Both the position numbers and the translations under genes were made by a program. Source: Ruegeria sp. EL01 (GTDB lineage: Bacteria > Pseudomonadota > Alphaproteobacteria > Rhodobacterales > Rhodobacteraceae). From it: 64,000 nucleotides of DNA. Within the stretch, counting starts at the first letter, position 1, and each line of letters starts with the position of its first letter. Shown piece after piece: positions 34,007-43,439 of the stretch. Below the pieces are notes generated by a model. That model had not been told where the DNA came from, made no database searches, and saw only the letters and a program-made list of their open reading frames with translations. The DNA lies in NCBI RefSeq assembly GCF_900313035.1, contig NZ_OMPS01000009.1, positions 103 through 64,102 of the forward strand. The letters are read 5' to 3'.

Positions 34007-35920
34007 TCACTGGTCCTCTGCACCTGATTCAGATGCGTCATTTTCCGTTTGCTCGGTGCCTGTTACGTCGGCCTCCAAGGCTTCTAGCCCGGTTTCTTCG
34101 TTGGCAACAGGTTCGGGCCGGATCAAACGGAATTCGATCCGCCGATTTTCCTCGCGCCCTTCTTCACTGTCATTGTCGCCGATGGGTTGCGTTTCGCCAT
34201 AGCCGACCGCGGTGTAGCTTGCGGTCGGGATACGCCGACCGCGCAGTTCGTTCAGGATCGATTGCGCGCGGGACTGGCTGAGCTGTTGGTTCATCTCCTC
34301 GCGGCCCTGACTATCGGTGTGCCCTTGGATCTCCATGCGGATCGGGCCGCATTCGCGCAGGATATCTGCGATCTGGTTAACGGTATTGCGCGAATCCGCA
34401 GCAATGGTTGCTGATCCGGGCTCAAACGCGATCTTGCTGACGGCTTGAATGTCGGCAATCTGCGTCTCGCAAAGCTCAGGATCGGGCAGGGCGTCTGCCG
34501 GAGCGGGCGGTGGTTGATAGGTGATCGACAGGGTGAAATCCTGCGCCTCTCCTAACTTATCCGAAAGCTGCCCGGCTATGCGGGCTTTAGCCCCTTCGTC
34601 ATGGCTGAGGCCGATCAGTTCGACCGAGTCCGGGGTGACGGTCAGCGCCCCGTTGTTGAGCTGGTTCAATGCCTCAAGCCCCGCCAGAACACGTACGGCC
34701 CAGTCCGCAGGCAAATCCGGTACGATGCGCGTTGCCGTATAAACCTGTTCTGACCCAAAGGCCGCGCGGGCATAGCTGTCGACCATATCCCGCAGAGTTT
34801 CGTCACCCAGGCGTCCACGCAGTTGCACCAGCCCTTCCGGGCTGCGGGTCGCCGAGAACTCGATGGGGCCGGTCTGTTCTTCTGTTTCCGGCTCGGGCAA
34901 GACCGCGTGCAGGGCAAAAACCTCGGGCAGGGCTGTTTCCAGCTCACCGACAACCCGGTCAAACAGCGCTGAAGGAGTACCCTGCGCGGCAATCAGAGAA
35001 ATGTCCGCATCCGAGATGGTTATCGATCCTTGTCCGATCTCTGCCAATGCGCGTATGCCCAACTCGGCAGCCTCAGACCAACGCGGCGACGGGACTCCCA
35101 GGCCAATGGTGCAGGAATAGGGGCCCGATAGACCCGAGTCCTGAGCTGCGGCAACAATTCGGTCGCGTGCTTTTTCGTCTTGGGCCGAGCAGGCATCAAA
35201 CTGCCCGCCTGCCTCACCGATCAGATACCGCAATGTGAATGGCGTGATCACTGGCCGCGGTGCCGAGATTGACAGGCCAATCCGCAAACTGGGCGGCGCG
35301 GCGCGGGTCAGATCTTGTTCGAGTTGTTCCTTTTCCTGCTGGCTGTCGGAAATGGCGGTGATCTTGACCAGCCCAGAGCTGGCAGAGATTTTTGCGCGCG
35401 GCAGGCGGGACAAGGCGTCAATTGCATAGGAAACCGCGTCGTCCCAGCCTTCGGGTTTGGGGTAGTCGGCGGTTTCCATCAGATCCGACACCGGAACCGA
35501 GCGGTCCAGATTGCGCAACCTGTCGATCAGGGCTTCGCGATCTTCGCTGGCCGGAATCAGGCCAATGATCGAGATACCACTGTCATTCCGCAGGATTTCC
35601 GCGGAAAATCGCGGCGGGGCCAGTGCAGACGTGGCTGTCACCTCCATCTCGTCGATGACCCGCGAGGTGTCGACTTCGGTGCCTGCAGATGTCAGCGCGT
35701 TAAAGCGCGTTGCTTCGTCCGGTGCGAGTCCTGTTAGAACAACGCGCAACCCATCGGATTCAACTTCGGCCCAGTCATGGCCTTTAAGGTCCAGCGCACG
35801 CCGTACGGCAAACTCCGATGTCTCCTCGATCTTGGTCACGGCGTAGCTGGCCGCCAGCAGCGACACCATGGCTGACACCAGGAAGATCAGGGAAACGACT
35901 AATATATACGGCAGACGCAT
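34007..35920 (-). CDS. BON-repeat and OmpA C-terminal domain envelope protein
   Basis: 637-residue protein anchored by one N-terminal membrane segment (ILVVSLIFLVSAMVSLLAA), followed by repeated 60-70-residue BON-like units (for example about 40-110, 110-170, 175-230, 395-460) and, at about 500-610, an OmpA-like peptidoglycan-binding domain: IAFEPGSATIAADSRNTVNQ, EIQGHTDSQGREEMNQQLSQ, SYTAVGYGETQPI. It should tether an inner-membrane complex to the cell wall. The acidic tail is disordered. Followed directly by the coiled-coil gene. Confidence 0.85.
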   Translation of the reverse strand: MRLPYILVVSLIFLVSAMVSLLAASYAVTKIEETSEFAVRRALDLKGHDWAEVESDGLRVVLTGLAPDEATRFNALTSAGTEVDTSRVIDEMEVTATSALAPPRFSAEILRNDSGISIIGLIPASEDREALIDRLRNLDRSVPVSDLMETADYPKPEGWDDAVSYAIDALSRLPRAKISASSGLVKITAISDSQQEKEQLEQDLTRAAPPSLRIGLSISAPRPVITPFTLRYLIGEAGGQFDACSAQDEKARDRIVAAAQDSGLSGPYSCTIGLGVPSPRWSEAAELGIRALAEIGQGSITISDADISLIAAQGTPSALFDRVVGELETALPEVFALHAVLPEPETEEQTGPIEFSATRSPEGLVQLRGRLGDETLRDMVDSYARAAFGSEQVYTATRIVPDLPADWAVRVLAGLEALNQLNNGALTVTPDSVELIGLSHDEGAKARIAGQLSDKLGEAQDFTLSITYQPPPAPADALPDPELCETQIADIQAVSKIAFEPGSATIAADSRNTVNQIADILRECGPIRMEIQGHTDSQGREEMNQQLSQSRAQSILNELRGRRIPTASYTAVGYGETQPIGDNDSEEGREENRRIEFRLIRPEPVANEETGLEALEADVTGTEQTENDASESGAEDQ

Positions 35921-35985
35921 ATGCAGGTTTTAGACTCCTCAGGCGATTGGCAGAACTCTTAACAGACCCCGAAGCAGAGGTGCAA

Positions 35986-36948
35986 TCAGAGCAACAGGGC
36001 GACGCACAGGAAGATCAGCGGAATCAGGCCGGTGTCTCTGTTAGAATGAAACAGCTTCAGCAGTTTGGAATTGTCCTCGATATCCAGACCACGCAGTTGC
36101 CACATCATGTGCCACCCCATGGCCCAAGGCCCGCCAAGGGCGACGGCAAGGGCACCAATCGACGCGTTTGGTACGCCCGCGTCAATGATGGCCAGCCCCA
36201 TCAACCCGACAGTAATCGCCAGAAAATACTTGAGCCATTTCGCTGTATCAGTTCCAAACAGGCGGGCTGTGGATTTGATTCCCACAAGCTCATCATCTTC
36301 GGCGTCCTGATGGGCGTAAATCGTATCATAGAACAGCGTCCAAGCGATGCCGGACAGATAGAGGATGACAGCAGGCCAGCCGAGCGTGCCACTATGAGCA
36401 GTCCAAGCCAACAATGCACCCCAGTTGAACGCCAACCCCAGAAACACTTGCGGCCACCAGGTGAAGCGCTTGGCAAACGGGTAGACGGCCACCGGAAGCA
36501 ACGACAGAACCCCCATGGCGATGGCTGCCTGATTGAAGCTGAGCAGGATTGCCAGTGCTAGCAGACATTGCAGAATCATCCAGCCAGCAGCTTGTCGAAC
36601 CGAGACGTGTCCAGATGGAATCGGGCGTGACCGCGTGCGTTCAACCTGTGCGTCATATTCGCGGTCGGTGATGTCGTTCCATGTGCATCCCGCGCCACGC
36701 ATCAGAAATGCACCCAATGCGCAACCTATTGCGATCCACAAATCCCCCAGGCGCGGTTGGCCATCGCTGAGGATTGCCAGGGCCAGACCCCACCAGCACG
36801 GAATCAGCAAAAGCCAGGTTCCGATCGGCCGGTCGGCACGGCTCAGCCGCAGATAGGGGCGGGTGAAGGCGGGCGCGTGGGTGTCCACCCAATTGCCGGT
36901 TACGGCATCAGCGACCTGACCGTCTGGTGTTGGGGCATTGCCTTGCAT
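35986..36948 (-). CDS. ubiA: 4-hydroxybenzoate polyprenyltransferase
   Basis: 320-residue integral membrane prenyltransferase of ubiquinone synthesis; attaches the polyprenyl chain to 4-hydroxybenzoate. Both aspartate-rich motifs are visible: NDITDREYDAQVERTRSRP near 100 and YDTIYAHQDAEDDELVGIKS near 220. Eight to nine membrane segments. Normal length apart from a hydrophilic 25-residue N-terminus. Divergent from rsmE with 11 bp between start codons. Confidence 0.9.
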   Translation of the reverse strand: MQGNAPTPDGQVADAVTGNWVDTHAPAFTRPYLRLSRADRPIGTWLLLIPCWWGLALAILSDGQPRLGDLWIAIGCALGAFLMRGAGCTWNDITDREYDAQVERTRSRPIPSGHVSVRQAAGWMILQCLLALAILLSFNQAAIAMGVLSLLPVAVYPFAKRFTWWPQVFLGLAFNWGALLAWTAHSGTLGWPAVILYLSGIAWTLFYDTIYAHQDAEDDELVGIKSTARLFGTDTAKWLKYFLAITVGLMGLAIIDAGVPNASIGALAVALGGPWAMGWHMMWQLRGLDIEDNSKLLKLFHSNRDTGLIPLIFLCVALLL

Positions 36949-36959
36949 ATGTAGGTCTC

Positions 36960-37685
36960 ATGAGTGCGAAGATCAGACTGTATGTAGAGCAGCCCTTGGG
37001 TCAGGGGCAATCGGTAGAATTGACGCGCGAGCAGGCGCATTACCTTTTCGGCGTTATGCGATTGGCCGTCGGTGGCCATGTCGCCCTTTTCAACGGACAG
37101 GATGGCGAATGGCTGGCCGAGGTGTCCGAGGCCGGCAAACGCGGCGGTGTCCTGACATGTGCCCAGCAAACGAAGCCGTTGCAGTTGCCGCCTGATCTGT
37201 GGTTCCTGTTCGCGCCGATCAAAAAGGCGCGTACCGATTTCATCGTCGAAAAAGCGGCCGAAATGGGCGCGGCGCGGATCATGCCCGTGCAAACCCAGTT
37301 CACCAACTCCGAGCGCATCCGTCAGGATCGCCTGCAGGCGCATGCAGTCGAGGCGGCCGAGCAATGCGGCGGAACATTTGTGCCTGAGGTGGCCGATCTG
37401 CAGCGTTTGGACAAAGTTCTTGATAACTGGCCGGACGGGCGCCAACTGATGTTCTGCAACGAAGCCGAAGTAGGTTCGGCCCTGCGTCTGGCGGCCAGCG
37501 AAAAGGGGTGCCCGTGGGCGATCCTCATCGGGCCAGAAGGTGGATTTTCGGATCAGGAACGCGCACGGCTGAGCGCATTGCCATATGCGCATGTCGTCAG
37601 CCTTGGCCCGCGTATCCTGCGGGCAGACACAGCGGCCGTTGCGGCGTTGACCATGTGGCAGCAGGCCTTGGGGGATTGGGTGTGA
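36960..37685 (+). CDS. rsmE: 16S rRNA (uracil1498-N3)-methyltransferase
   Basis: 241-residue SPOUT-class enzyme. Start MSAKIRLYV at 36960; the frame opens 33 bases earlier. N-terminal PUA-like domain (HYLFGVMRLAVGGHVALFNGQDGEW), then the knot domain with RTDFIVEKAAEMGAARIMPVQTQFTN, AILIGPEGGFSDQERARL and SLGPRILRADTAAVAAL. The trefoil-knot SAM motifs are complete. Next gene overlaps by 4 bases (GTGA). Confidence 0.9.
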   Translation: MSAKIRLYVEQPLGQGQSVELTREQAHYLFGVMRLAVGGHVALFNGQDGEWLAEVSEAGKRGGVLTCAQQTKPLQLPPDLWFLFAPIKKARTDFIVEKAAEMGAARIMPVQTQFTNSERIRQDRLQAHAVEAAEQCGGTFVPEVADLQRLDKVLDNWPDGRQLMFCNEAEVGSALRLAASEKGCPWAILIGPEGGFSDQERARLSALPYAHVVSLGPRILRADTAAVAALTMWQQALGDWV

Positions 37686-38533
37686 CGTGGCGCGCCGCGC
37701 AACAGGAAGACCTCGGCAAAATTGAAAGCTATTTGTACCGCCATGTGCAAAGCTCGATGTTCCCACTTGCCAACCTGCGCGATTTTGGCCTGAACGGAAG
37801 CGATGCGCGCTCTGTCCGAATGTGGGTCACTGGCGATGATCCACGAGCAGTGTTTACCATCACAAACGAAGGAATGATCCTGCCGCAATGTCCCGATTGC
37901 ACGGATCACGAATTGCTGTCTGCGCTGGCTTTGATTGGCGATGGTCTTATTACAGGTGTGATTGGCGAGGCCGCGCAGGCGCGTCGGATCATTCGATTGG
38001 CACGCTGGCAGGGTAAGCCAACAGTGATGGACGAAGATGAACCATCCTTTTCGCTAGATCTTGAGGCGCTGATCCTGCCAGAAGTATCAGGATCGCGGTT
38101 GGTTCCATTGGCCGATATCGACCGCGCGAAAGCCATTGCCTGGCGTCGCGCCTATCTGATTGAAACGCCCGGCTTCCTAGACAAGGTGGCAACACAGCAA
38201 GCCGAGCGTGATGTAGAGGTCTACCTGTCGCGAGAGTCGCATCGGGCGCTGTTGATAGATGGGCAACCTGTTGCGATGACCGGATTCAACGCCGCACTGC
38301 CGGATGTAGTGCAGATCGGAGGGGTCTATACTCCGCCCGGTCTACGTGGTCGTGGATACGCGCGGACGGCGGTGGCACTGCATCTTAACGAAGCCCGAGA
38401 AGCCGGTGTAACGCGCGCCGTTCTGTTCGCGGCTTCAGAATCAGCAGCGCGTGCCTATATGGCTATTGGGTTTGTCCCTGCGGGCAAGTTCGCACTTATC
38501 CTGTTTCAGACAGAAAAGGAGGTCGCTGCATGA
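37682..38533 (+). CDS. GNAT-family acetyltransferase
   Basis: 283-residue N-acetyltransferase. The C-terminal GNAT fold (about 180-280) has the acetyl-CoA motif QIGGVYTPPGLRGRGYARTAVALHL. The N-terminal half is a second, degenerate domain of this family. The start is a GTG inside the rsmE stop (GTGACGTGG); the earlier open frame is within rsmE. Substrate unknown. Co-transcribed with rsmE and the next membrane-protein gene. Confidence 0.85.
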   Translation: MTWRAAQQEDLGKIESYLYRHVQSSMFPLANLRDFGLNGSDARSVRMWVTGDDPRAVFTITNEGMILPQCPDCTDHELLSALALIGDGLITGVIGEAAQARRIIRLARWQGKPTVMDEDEPSFSLDLEALILPEVSGSRLVPLADIDRAKAIAWRRAYLIETPGFLDKVATQQAERDVEVYLSRESHRALLIDGQPVAMTGFNAALPDVVQIGGVYTPPGLRGRGYARTAVALHLNEAREAGVTRAVLFAASESAARAYMAIGFVPAGKFALILFQTEKEVAA

Positions 38534-39057
38534 GCTTCATTCGACCCGAAGCCAAGCTTGCCCTTTGGCGGTGGCGCGAGGTTCTGGTTGCGGTGTTCGT
38601 TCTGATTCTCGGCCTCAGCTGGATCAGTGGCCCCGGCGGGTTGCTGGGCTGGATGGGCTGGGTGTTGGTCGCCGTCTCAGTCGCGCTGGCCGTAATTGGC
38701 GTGCAGCGGGCGCGGTTCCGAACCGGTACGGGCGGGCAAGGTGTTGTGACCATTGACGAAGGTCAGATCACCTATCTGGGCCCGCTTGATGGCGGCATCG
38801 TTGCCACGCGCGAGATCGAGCGGCTGGCACTGGATCCGTCATTGCATCCGGCACATTGGGTGTTGGATCAGCCCGGTCAGCCGACGCTTCACATTCCTGT
38901 GAATGCAGAAGGTGCCGAGGCGCTGTTTGATGTGTTTTCGAATCTGCCAGGATTGAAAACGGAACAAATGCTGGCGGAACTGAACCGCGGGTCGTCGATT
39001 CCGGTCGTTATCTGGGAACGCACACCCTCGCGCCCCGCACACTTTCGGCTGCATTGA
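38530..39057 (+). CDS. Hypothetical membrane protein
   Basis: 175-residue protein with two membrane segments at about 18-36 (LVAVFVLILGLSWISG) and 40-60 (LGWMGWVLVAVSVALAVIG), then a soluble domain of about 110 residues with a beta-rich PH-like pattern (VVTIDEGQITYLGPLDGGIV). Start overlaps the GNAT stop by 4 bases (ATGA). Conserved-looking but I do not know the family. Precedes gshA. Confidence 0.7.
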   Translation: MSFIRPEAKLALWRWREVLVAVFVLILGLSWISGPGGLLGWMGWVLVAVSVALAVIGVQRARFRTGTGGQGVVTIDEGQITYLGPLDGGIVATREIERLALDPSLHPAHWVLDQPGQPTLHIPVNAEGAEALFDVFSNLPGLKTEQMLAELNRGSSIPVVIWERTPSRPAHFRLH

Positions 39058-39123
39058 CACTGGCGCAATTTGCCCTCAGGACTGGCCTTCAAGACAAGGT
39101 TCAACAGGATCGGAGCACGGTTC

Positions 39124-40494
39124 ATGTCCATTCCCCAGTCCGGCGGCGGACCGATCGAACGCCATGAGCAATTGGCCGAATATCTTGAATCGGGCTGCAA
39201 GCCCAAACAGGATTGGCGCATCGGAACCGAACATGAAAAGTTCGGGTACTGCAAAGACACGCTGAAGCCGCTGCCGTTCGAGGGCAAACGCTCGATCGTG
39301 GCAGTACTGGAAGGCCTGCGGGATCGCCACGGTTGGGGCGAGGTGCGCGAAGCCGGGCATCTGATCGGTCTGGAAAAAGACGGCGCGAATGTCAGTCTGG
39401 AACCAGGCGGCGCATTAGAACTCTCGGGTGCACCGTTGGAAACGATCCACGAAACCTGCGACGAGGTGAATGTTCACCTGCGCGAGGTGAAGGATATCGC
39501 TGACGAGATTGGTGTGGGTTTTATTGGTCTGGGTGCTGCCCCGATCTGGACCCATGAAGAGATGCCGCTGATGCCCAAAGGGCGGTACCGGCTGATGAAC
39601 GATTATATGGAAAAAGTCGGCTCCATGGGCCGTGCCATGATGCGCCGAACCTGTACGGTTCAGGTCAATATCGACTTTGGCTCCGAGGCTGACATGGTGC
39701 AAAAGCTGCGCGTCGCACTGGCGCTTCAGCCTGTCGCCACTGCGCTTTTTGCCAATTCGCCTTTCTTTGAGGGCAAGCCCAACGGTCAGAAAAGCTGGCG
39801 CAGCTATATCTGGCGGCACCTTGACGATGCTCGCACTGGCATGCTGCCCTTTGTGTTCGAGGAAGGCTTTGGGTTTGAACGCTATGTGGAATATGCGCTC
39901 GATGTGCCGATGTATTTTGTCTATCGCGACGGCGAATATATCAATGCGCTGGGCATGTCGTTCCGTGACTTCCTGCAAGGAAAACTTCCCGCCTTGCCGG
40001 GTGAAACCCCAACGCTGAGCGATTGGGCAGATCACCTGACCACCGCGTTCCCCGAGGCACGGATCAAGAAGTTCATGGAAATGCGCGGCGCTGATGGCGG
40101 TCCGTGGCGGCGTCTATGTGCTCTGCCCGCCTTCTGGGTGGGCCTGACTTATGATCAGGGCGCGCTGGATGCGGCCTGGGATCTGGTCAAAGGCTGGGAT
40201 GCCGAAACGCGCGAGGCGCTGCGGGTTGAGGCTGCAAAGGACGGTTTGCAGGCACGGGTCGGCAACATCAGCATGCACGATCTGGCGCGCGAGGTGGTCG
40301 CGATATCCGAGGCCGGTCTGAAGGCCCGCGCCTATCCCGGTGCGGGTGGTATGGTTCCGGACGAGGCGCATTTCCTGAACGCCCTTAAGGACAGTATCGA
40401 AACGGGGAAAGTTCCTGCCGATGAGTTGCTGGATCACTACAACGGCGATTGGCAGGGCGACCTGACCCGGGTTTTCCCTGACTACAGTTATTGA
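39124..40494 (+). CDS. gshA: Glutamate-cysteine ligase
   Basis: First step of glutathione synthesis. 456 residues of the plant-type/GCS2 class found in alphaproteobacteria: IGTEHEKFGYCKDTLKPLPFEG, SLEPGGALELSGAPLETIHETCDE, MPKGRYRLMNDYM, MRRTCTVQVNIDFGSEADM and MRGADGGPWRRLCALPAFWVGL. Start MSIPQSGGG at 39124; the frame opens 54 bases earlier. Complete. Confidence 0.93.
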   Translation: MSIPQSGGGPIERHEQLAEYLESGCKPKQDWRIGTEHEKFGYCKDTLKPLPFEGKRSIVAVLEGLRDRHGWGEVREAGHLIGLEKDGANVSLEPGGALELSGAPLETIHETCDEVNVHLREVKDIADEIGVGFIGLGAAPIWTHEEMPLMPKGRYRLMNDYMEKVGSMGRAMMRRTCTVQVNIDFGSEADMVQKLRVALALQPVATALFANSPFFEGKPNGQKSWRSYIWRHLDDARTGMLPFVFEEGFGFERYVEYALDVPMYFVYRDGEYINALGMSFRDFLQGKLPALPGETPTLSDWADHLTTAFPEARIKKFMEMRGADGGPWRRLCALPAFWVGLTYDQGALDAAWDLVKGWDAETREALRVEAAKDGLQARVGNISMHDLAREVVAISEAGLKARAYPGAGGMVPDEAHFLNALKDSIETGKVPADELLDHYNGDWQGDLTRVFPDYSY

Positions 40495-40565
40495 CCCCGC
40501 CCCTTCGGCTTGCATTTGCGTGGCCGGACCGATAGCAGGTTCTCGACCAATTTCAGGGGACCGTC

Positions 40566-41639
40566 ATGGACGATCTTAAGGCAAAATATCTGGGCCAAAT
40601 CGCCGAAGCTGGCGACGAAAACGCGCTTGAGGCGATCCGTGTCGCGGCTGTCGGCAAAAAGGGCGAGGTCGCGCTGAAGATGCGCGAACTGGGCAAGATG
40701 ACGCCCGAAGAACGCCAGATTGCGGGCCCCGCGCTGAATGCGTTGAAGGATGAGATCAATTCAGCGTTGTCCGCCAAGAAAGCGGGTCTTGCCGATGCTG
40801 CGCTGGATGAACGTCTGCGCACCGAATGGCTGGATGTCACGCTGCCGACCCGTTCGCGTCGTCAGGGCTCGGTTCATCCGGTCAGCCAGGCCACCGAAGA
40901 GTTGACGGCGATCTTTGCCGAGCTGGGTTTTTCGGTCGCCGAAGGGCCACGGATCGAGACGGATTGGCATAATTTCGACGCGCTGAACATCCCCGGCCAC
41001 CACCCTGCGCGGGCCGAGATGGACACCTTCTATATGCACCGTGCCGAGGGCGACAATCGCCCGCCGCATGTGCTGCGCACCCATACCTCGCCTGTCCAGA
41101 TCCGCTCGATGGAGCAACAGGGCGCACCAATCCGGGTGATTTGTCCGGGCGGTGTCTACCGTGCCGATTATGACCAGACCCACACGCCGATGTTCCATCA
41201 GGTCGAAGGGCTGGCCATCGACACCGATATTTCGATGGCGAACCTGAAATGGGTTCTGGAAGAATTCGTCAAAGCGTTCTTCGAGGTGGATGGCGTCGAT
41301 CTGCGTTTCCGCGCCTCGCACTTCCCCTTCACCGAGCCGTCGGCCGAGGTCGATATCCGCTGTTCCTGGGATAACGGTCAGCTAAAAGTTGGTGAGGGCG
41401 ATGACTGGCTTGAGATTTTGGGCTCGGGCATGGTTCACCCCAAGGTGATCGCCGCCGGTGGTATCGACGCCGAGGTCTATCAGGGGTTTGCCTTTGGTGT
41501 GGGAATCGACCGGATCGCGATGCTGAAATACGGCATCCCGGATTTGCGGGCGTTCTTTGATTCCGATCTGCGCTGGTTGAGGCACTATGGTTTTGCGGCG
41601 CTGGACATGCCGAATCTGCATGGTGGTTTGTCGCGGTGA
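40566..41639 (+). CDS. pheS: Phenylalanine-tRNA ligase alpha subunit
   Basis: 357-residue class II synthetase subunit that, with PheT, charges tRNA-Phe. N-terminal coiled coil, then class II motifs: [26 protein letters not shown] (as [10 protein letters not shown]), [19 protein letters not shown] (motif 2) and [21 protein letters not shown] (motif 3). Normal length. Unlike many genomes pheT does not follow; three genes intervene, the first overlapping the pheS stop. Confidence 0.97.
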   Translation: MDDLKAKYLGQIAEAGDENALEAIRVAAVGKKGEVALKMRELGKMTPEERQIAGPALNALKDEINSALSAKKAGLADAALDERLRTEWLDVTLPTRSRRQGSVHPVSQATEELTAIFAELGFSVAEGPRIETDWHNFDALNIPGHHPARAEMDTFYMHRAEGDNRPPHVLRTHTSPVQIRSMEQQGAPIRVICPGGVYRADYDQTHTPMFHQVEGLAIDTDISMANLKWVLEEFVKAFFEVDGVDLRFRASHFPFTEPSAEVDIRCSWDNGQLKVGEGDDWLEILGSGMVHPKVIAAGGIDAEVYQGFAFGVGIDRIAMLKYGIPDLRAFFDSDLRWLRHYGFAALDMPNLHGGLSR

Positions 41640-41974
41640 AGCGCGATGCTGACGTCATTCGCAAGCTTCTTTTCGAGATGGAAGAGTCAAGCGAATGGCA
41701 GTTTACTCATGACTATGACGAAGATGAAAAAAACGAATACTACCACCTAGAATTGATGAAGGACGTTGGTCTTATTACCAACGTTGGTAAGTATGGATTT
41801 CGTTTAACTTCGATGGGTCATGACTATATAGATGCTATTAGAAACGACACGATTTGGGACAAAACTAAGTCTGGTGCTTCCAAAGTTGGAGGTATGACGC
41901 TTGGAATGATGAAGGACTTGGCTCTCGCGTACGTCAAGCAGGAAGCGGCAGACAAACTGGGGATCGAGCTTTAG
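41636..41974 (+). CDS. DUF2513 protein inserted in the pheST region
   Basis: 112-residue protein of the DUF2513 family, usually found in phages and islands. Typical start [20 protein letters not shown], middle [14 protein letters not shown] and C-terminus with a hydrophobic, amphipathic helix. Starts at GTG overlapping the pheS stop (GGTGAAGCG). It is noticeably more AT-rich than its neighbours, with codons rare around it, so it was probably acquired. Function unknown. Confidence 0.75.
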   Translation: MKRDADVIRKLLFEMEESSEWQFTHDYDEDEKNEYYHLELMKDVGLITNVGKYGFRLTSMGHDYIDAIRNDTIWDKTKSGASKVGGMTLGMMKDLALAYVKQEAADKLGIEL

Positions 41975-42069
41975 TTTTGCATAACTGAATGCTGTTTAGG
42001 CGCGGCTTGTTACAAACTCCCACGGGGTTGTGACGTGACATGGCGCGCTGGCTGGCTAGGCTCAGCCCT

Positions 42070-42876
42070 ATGATTTATCGACTGATTTCCCTTTTGATGC
42101 TCGCAGCGTCTCCGGCCTTTTCCATGGGACCTTGGAACACTGACTGCCACGGCGAGACCGCCTGCGACCTCGGCGACCGCTCGTACCATGTGCTGGAACC
42201 CGACGGCTGGGACGGTGAAACGCCCCTGCCGGTGCTTTTGCATTTTCACGGCTGGGCGCGGCAGGGCACCGTTGTGGTGAAACACGAACGGATCGCAGGG
42301 GCGACGAAACGGCGCGGTGTTCTGCTTGTTGCACCTAACGGGTTGGGGAAAAGCTGGAACTTCTGGGCGTCTGATACGGGTGACGTTGGTTTTGCCGACA
42401 GGGTGCTGGATGATGTCGCCAAGCGATATCCGATCGATCCTGAACGCATCTACGTCTCGGGCTACTCCTTCGGCAGCGCGATGGCATGGCGCTATGTCTG
42501 CCAATCCGGCAATGACACCGCCGCGCTGCTGGCGGTCGCAGGCTCGATCCGCCAGACCGAAACCTGCCCGCAAGCCCCGCGCCAGGTGCGCCATGTCCAT
42601 GGGCTGGACGATACGGTCATGGATTTCCCCTTTGGCCCCGGCGGCGATGCGACCTATCCGGTGGCGTTGTGGCGCGAGATGTATGGTTGCAGGTCCGCCA
42701 CCCCGCAAGGCGATTAGAGCGTGGTGCCGTTTCTGACGCTCAGCCGTGTGGAGTGGACCGATTGTGCCAAAGGGCAAGTCACGTTGGACACGCATCCGGG
42801 TGGACATTTCATCCCGCATGGCTGGATCGGTTGGCAACTGGATGAGCTGTTGGGCCAGACGCCGGCTTACCCCTAA
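42070..42876 (+). pseudogene. Poly(3-hydroxybutyrate) depolymerase-like esterase interrupted by amber codon
   Basis: 268-codon secreted esterase of the LpqC/PHB-depolymerase family, in one frame with an internal TAG at 42715-42717. Before it: signal peptide, LLHFHGWARQGT, nucleophile elbow SGYSFGSAMAWR, Asp in HGLDDTVM. After it: the conserved C-terminal THPGGHFIPHGWIGWQLDELLG with the catalytic His, ending at TAA 42874. A product ending at TAG would lack the His. The frame is otherwise undamaged. Start could also be the ATG at 42040. Confidence 0.75.
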
Positions 42877-42945
42877 GTTGCGGTTTGACAAGCCCGAAGC
42901 ATCGCGTTCAGCTACGCGTACGGACACCAATCGAGAGGTCTACCG

Positions 42946-43353
42946 GTGAAAACGCTGATTTTTATTGCGCTGATCTTTGGGGCTGTTCCGGCCCTTGCGC
43001 GCGACACTTACCCGCCAGTAGAGGTGCTGCTGCAGACCGATAGCTCGGTCATTGGCGAGCCTTTGGAGTATCCCGGTGGAACGCCGCAAATCACGATGGC
43101 TATTGTGACAATGCAACCCGGTCAGCAAACCGGTGTGCATCGCCACGATGCGCCCTTGGCTGCTTATATTCTTGAAGGTGAAATCACCGTTGATTACGGC
43201 GACAAGGGGACGAGAACCTACACCAAAGATGATGCTTTTGTTGAGGCGTTTCGGTCGCCCCATACTGGCGTGAACACCGGCGACGGCATTGCCCGTATTC
43301 TGGCGGTGTTTGCGGGGTCGGACAGTGTCTCTAACAAAGTGACCGACGACTAG
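42946..43353 (+). CDS. Secreted cupin-domain protein
   Basis: 135-residue single-domain cupin with a signal peptide (MKTLIFIALIFGAVPALA, cleaved after Ala18). Cupin motif 1: GQQTGVHRHDAPLAAYILEGE; motif 2: FVEAFRSPHTGVNTGDG. His residues suggest a metal site. Start is GTG with GAGAGGT ahead. Periplasmic function unknown. Lies between the interrupted esterase and pheT. Confidence 0.8.
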   Translation: MKTLIFIALIFGAVPALARDTYPPVEVLLQTDSSVIGEPLEYPGGTPQITMAIVTMQPGQQTGVHRHDAPLAAYILEGEITVDYGDKGTRTYTKDDAFVEAFRSPHTGVNTGDGIARILAVFAGSDSVSNKVTDD

Positions 43354-43439
43354 CGCCCGCAGGGCATACGGCCTCTTTCACCTTGGATGAATATCCGCTA
43401 CACGCGGTTTGACCCAAGATTACTGGCGGAATACGACCG

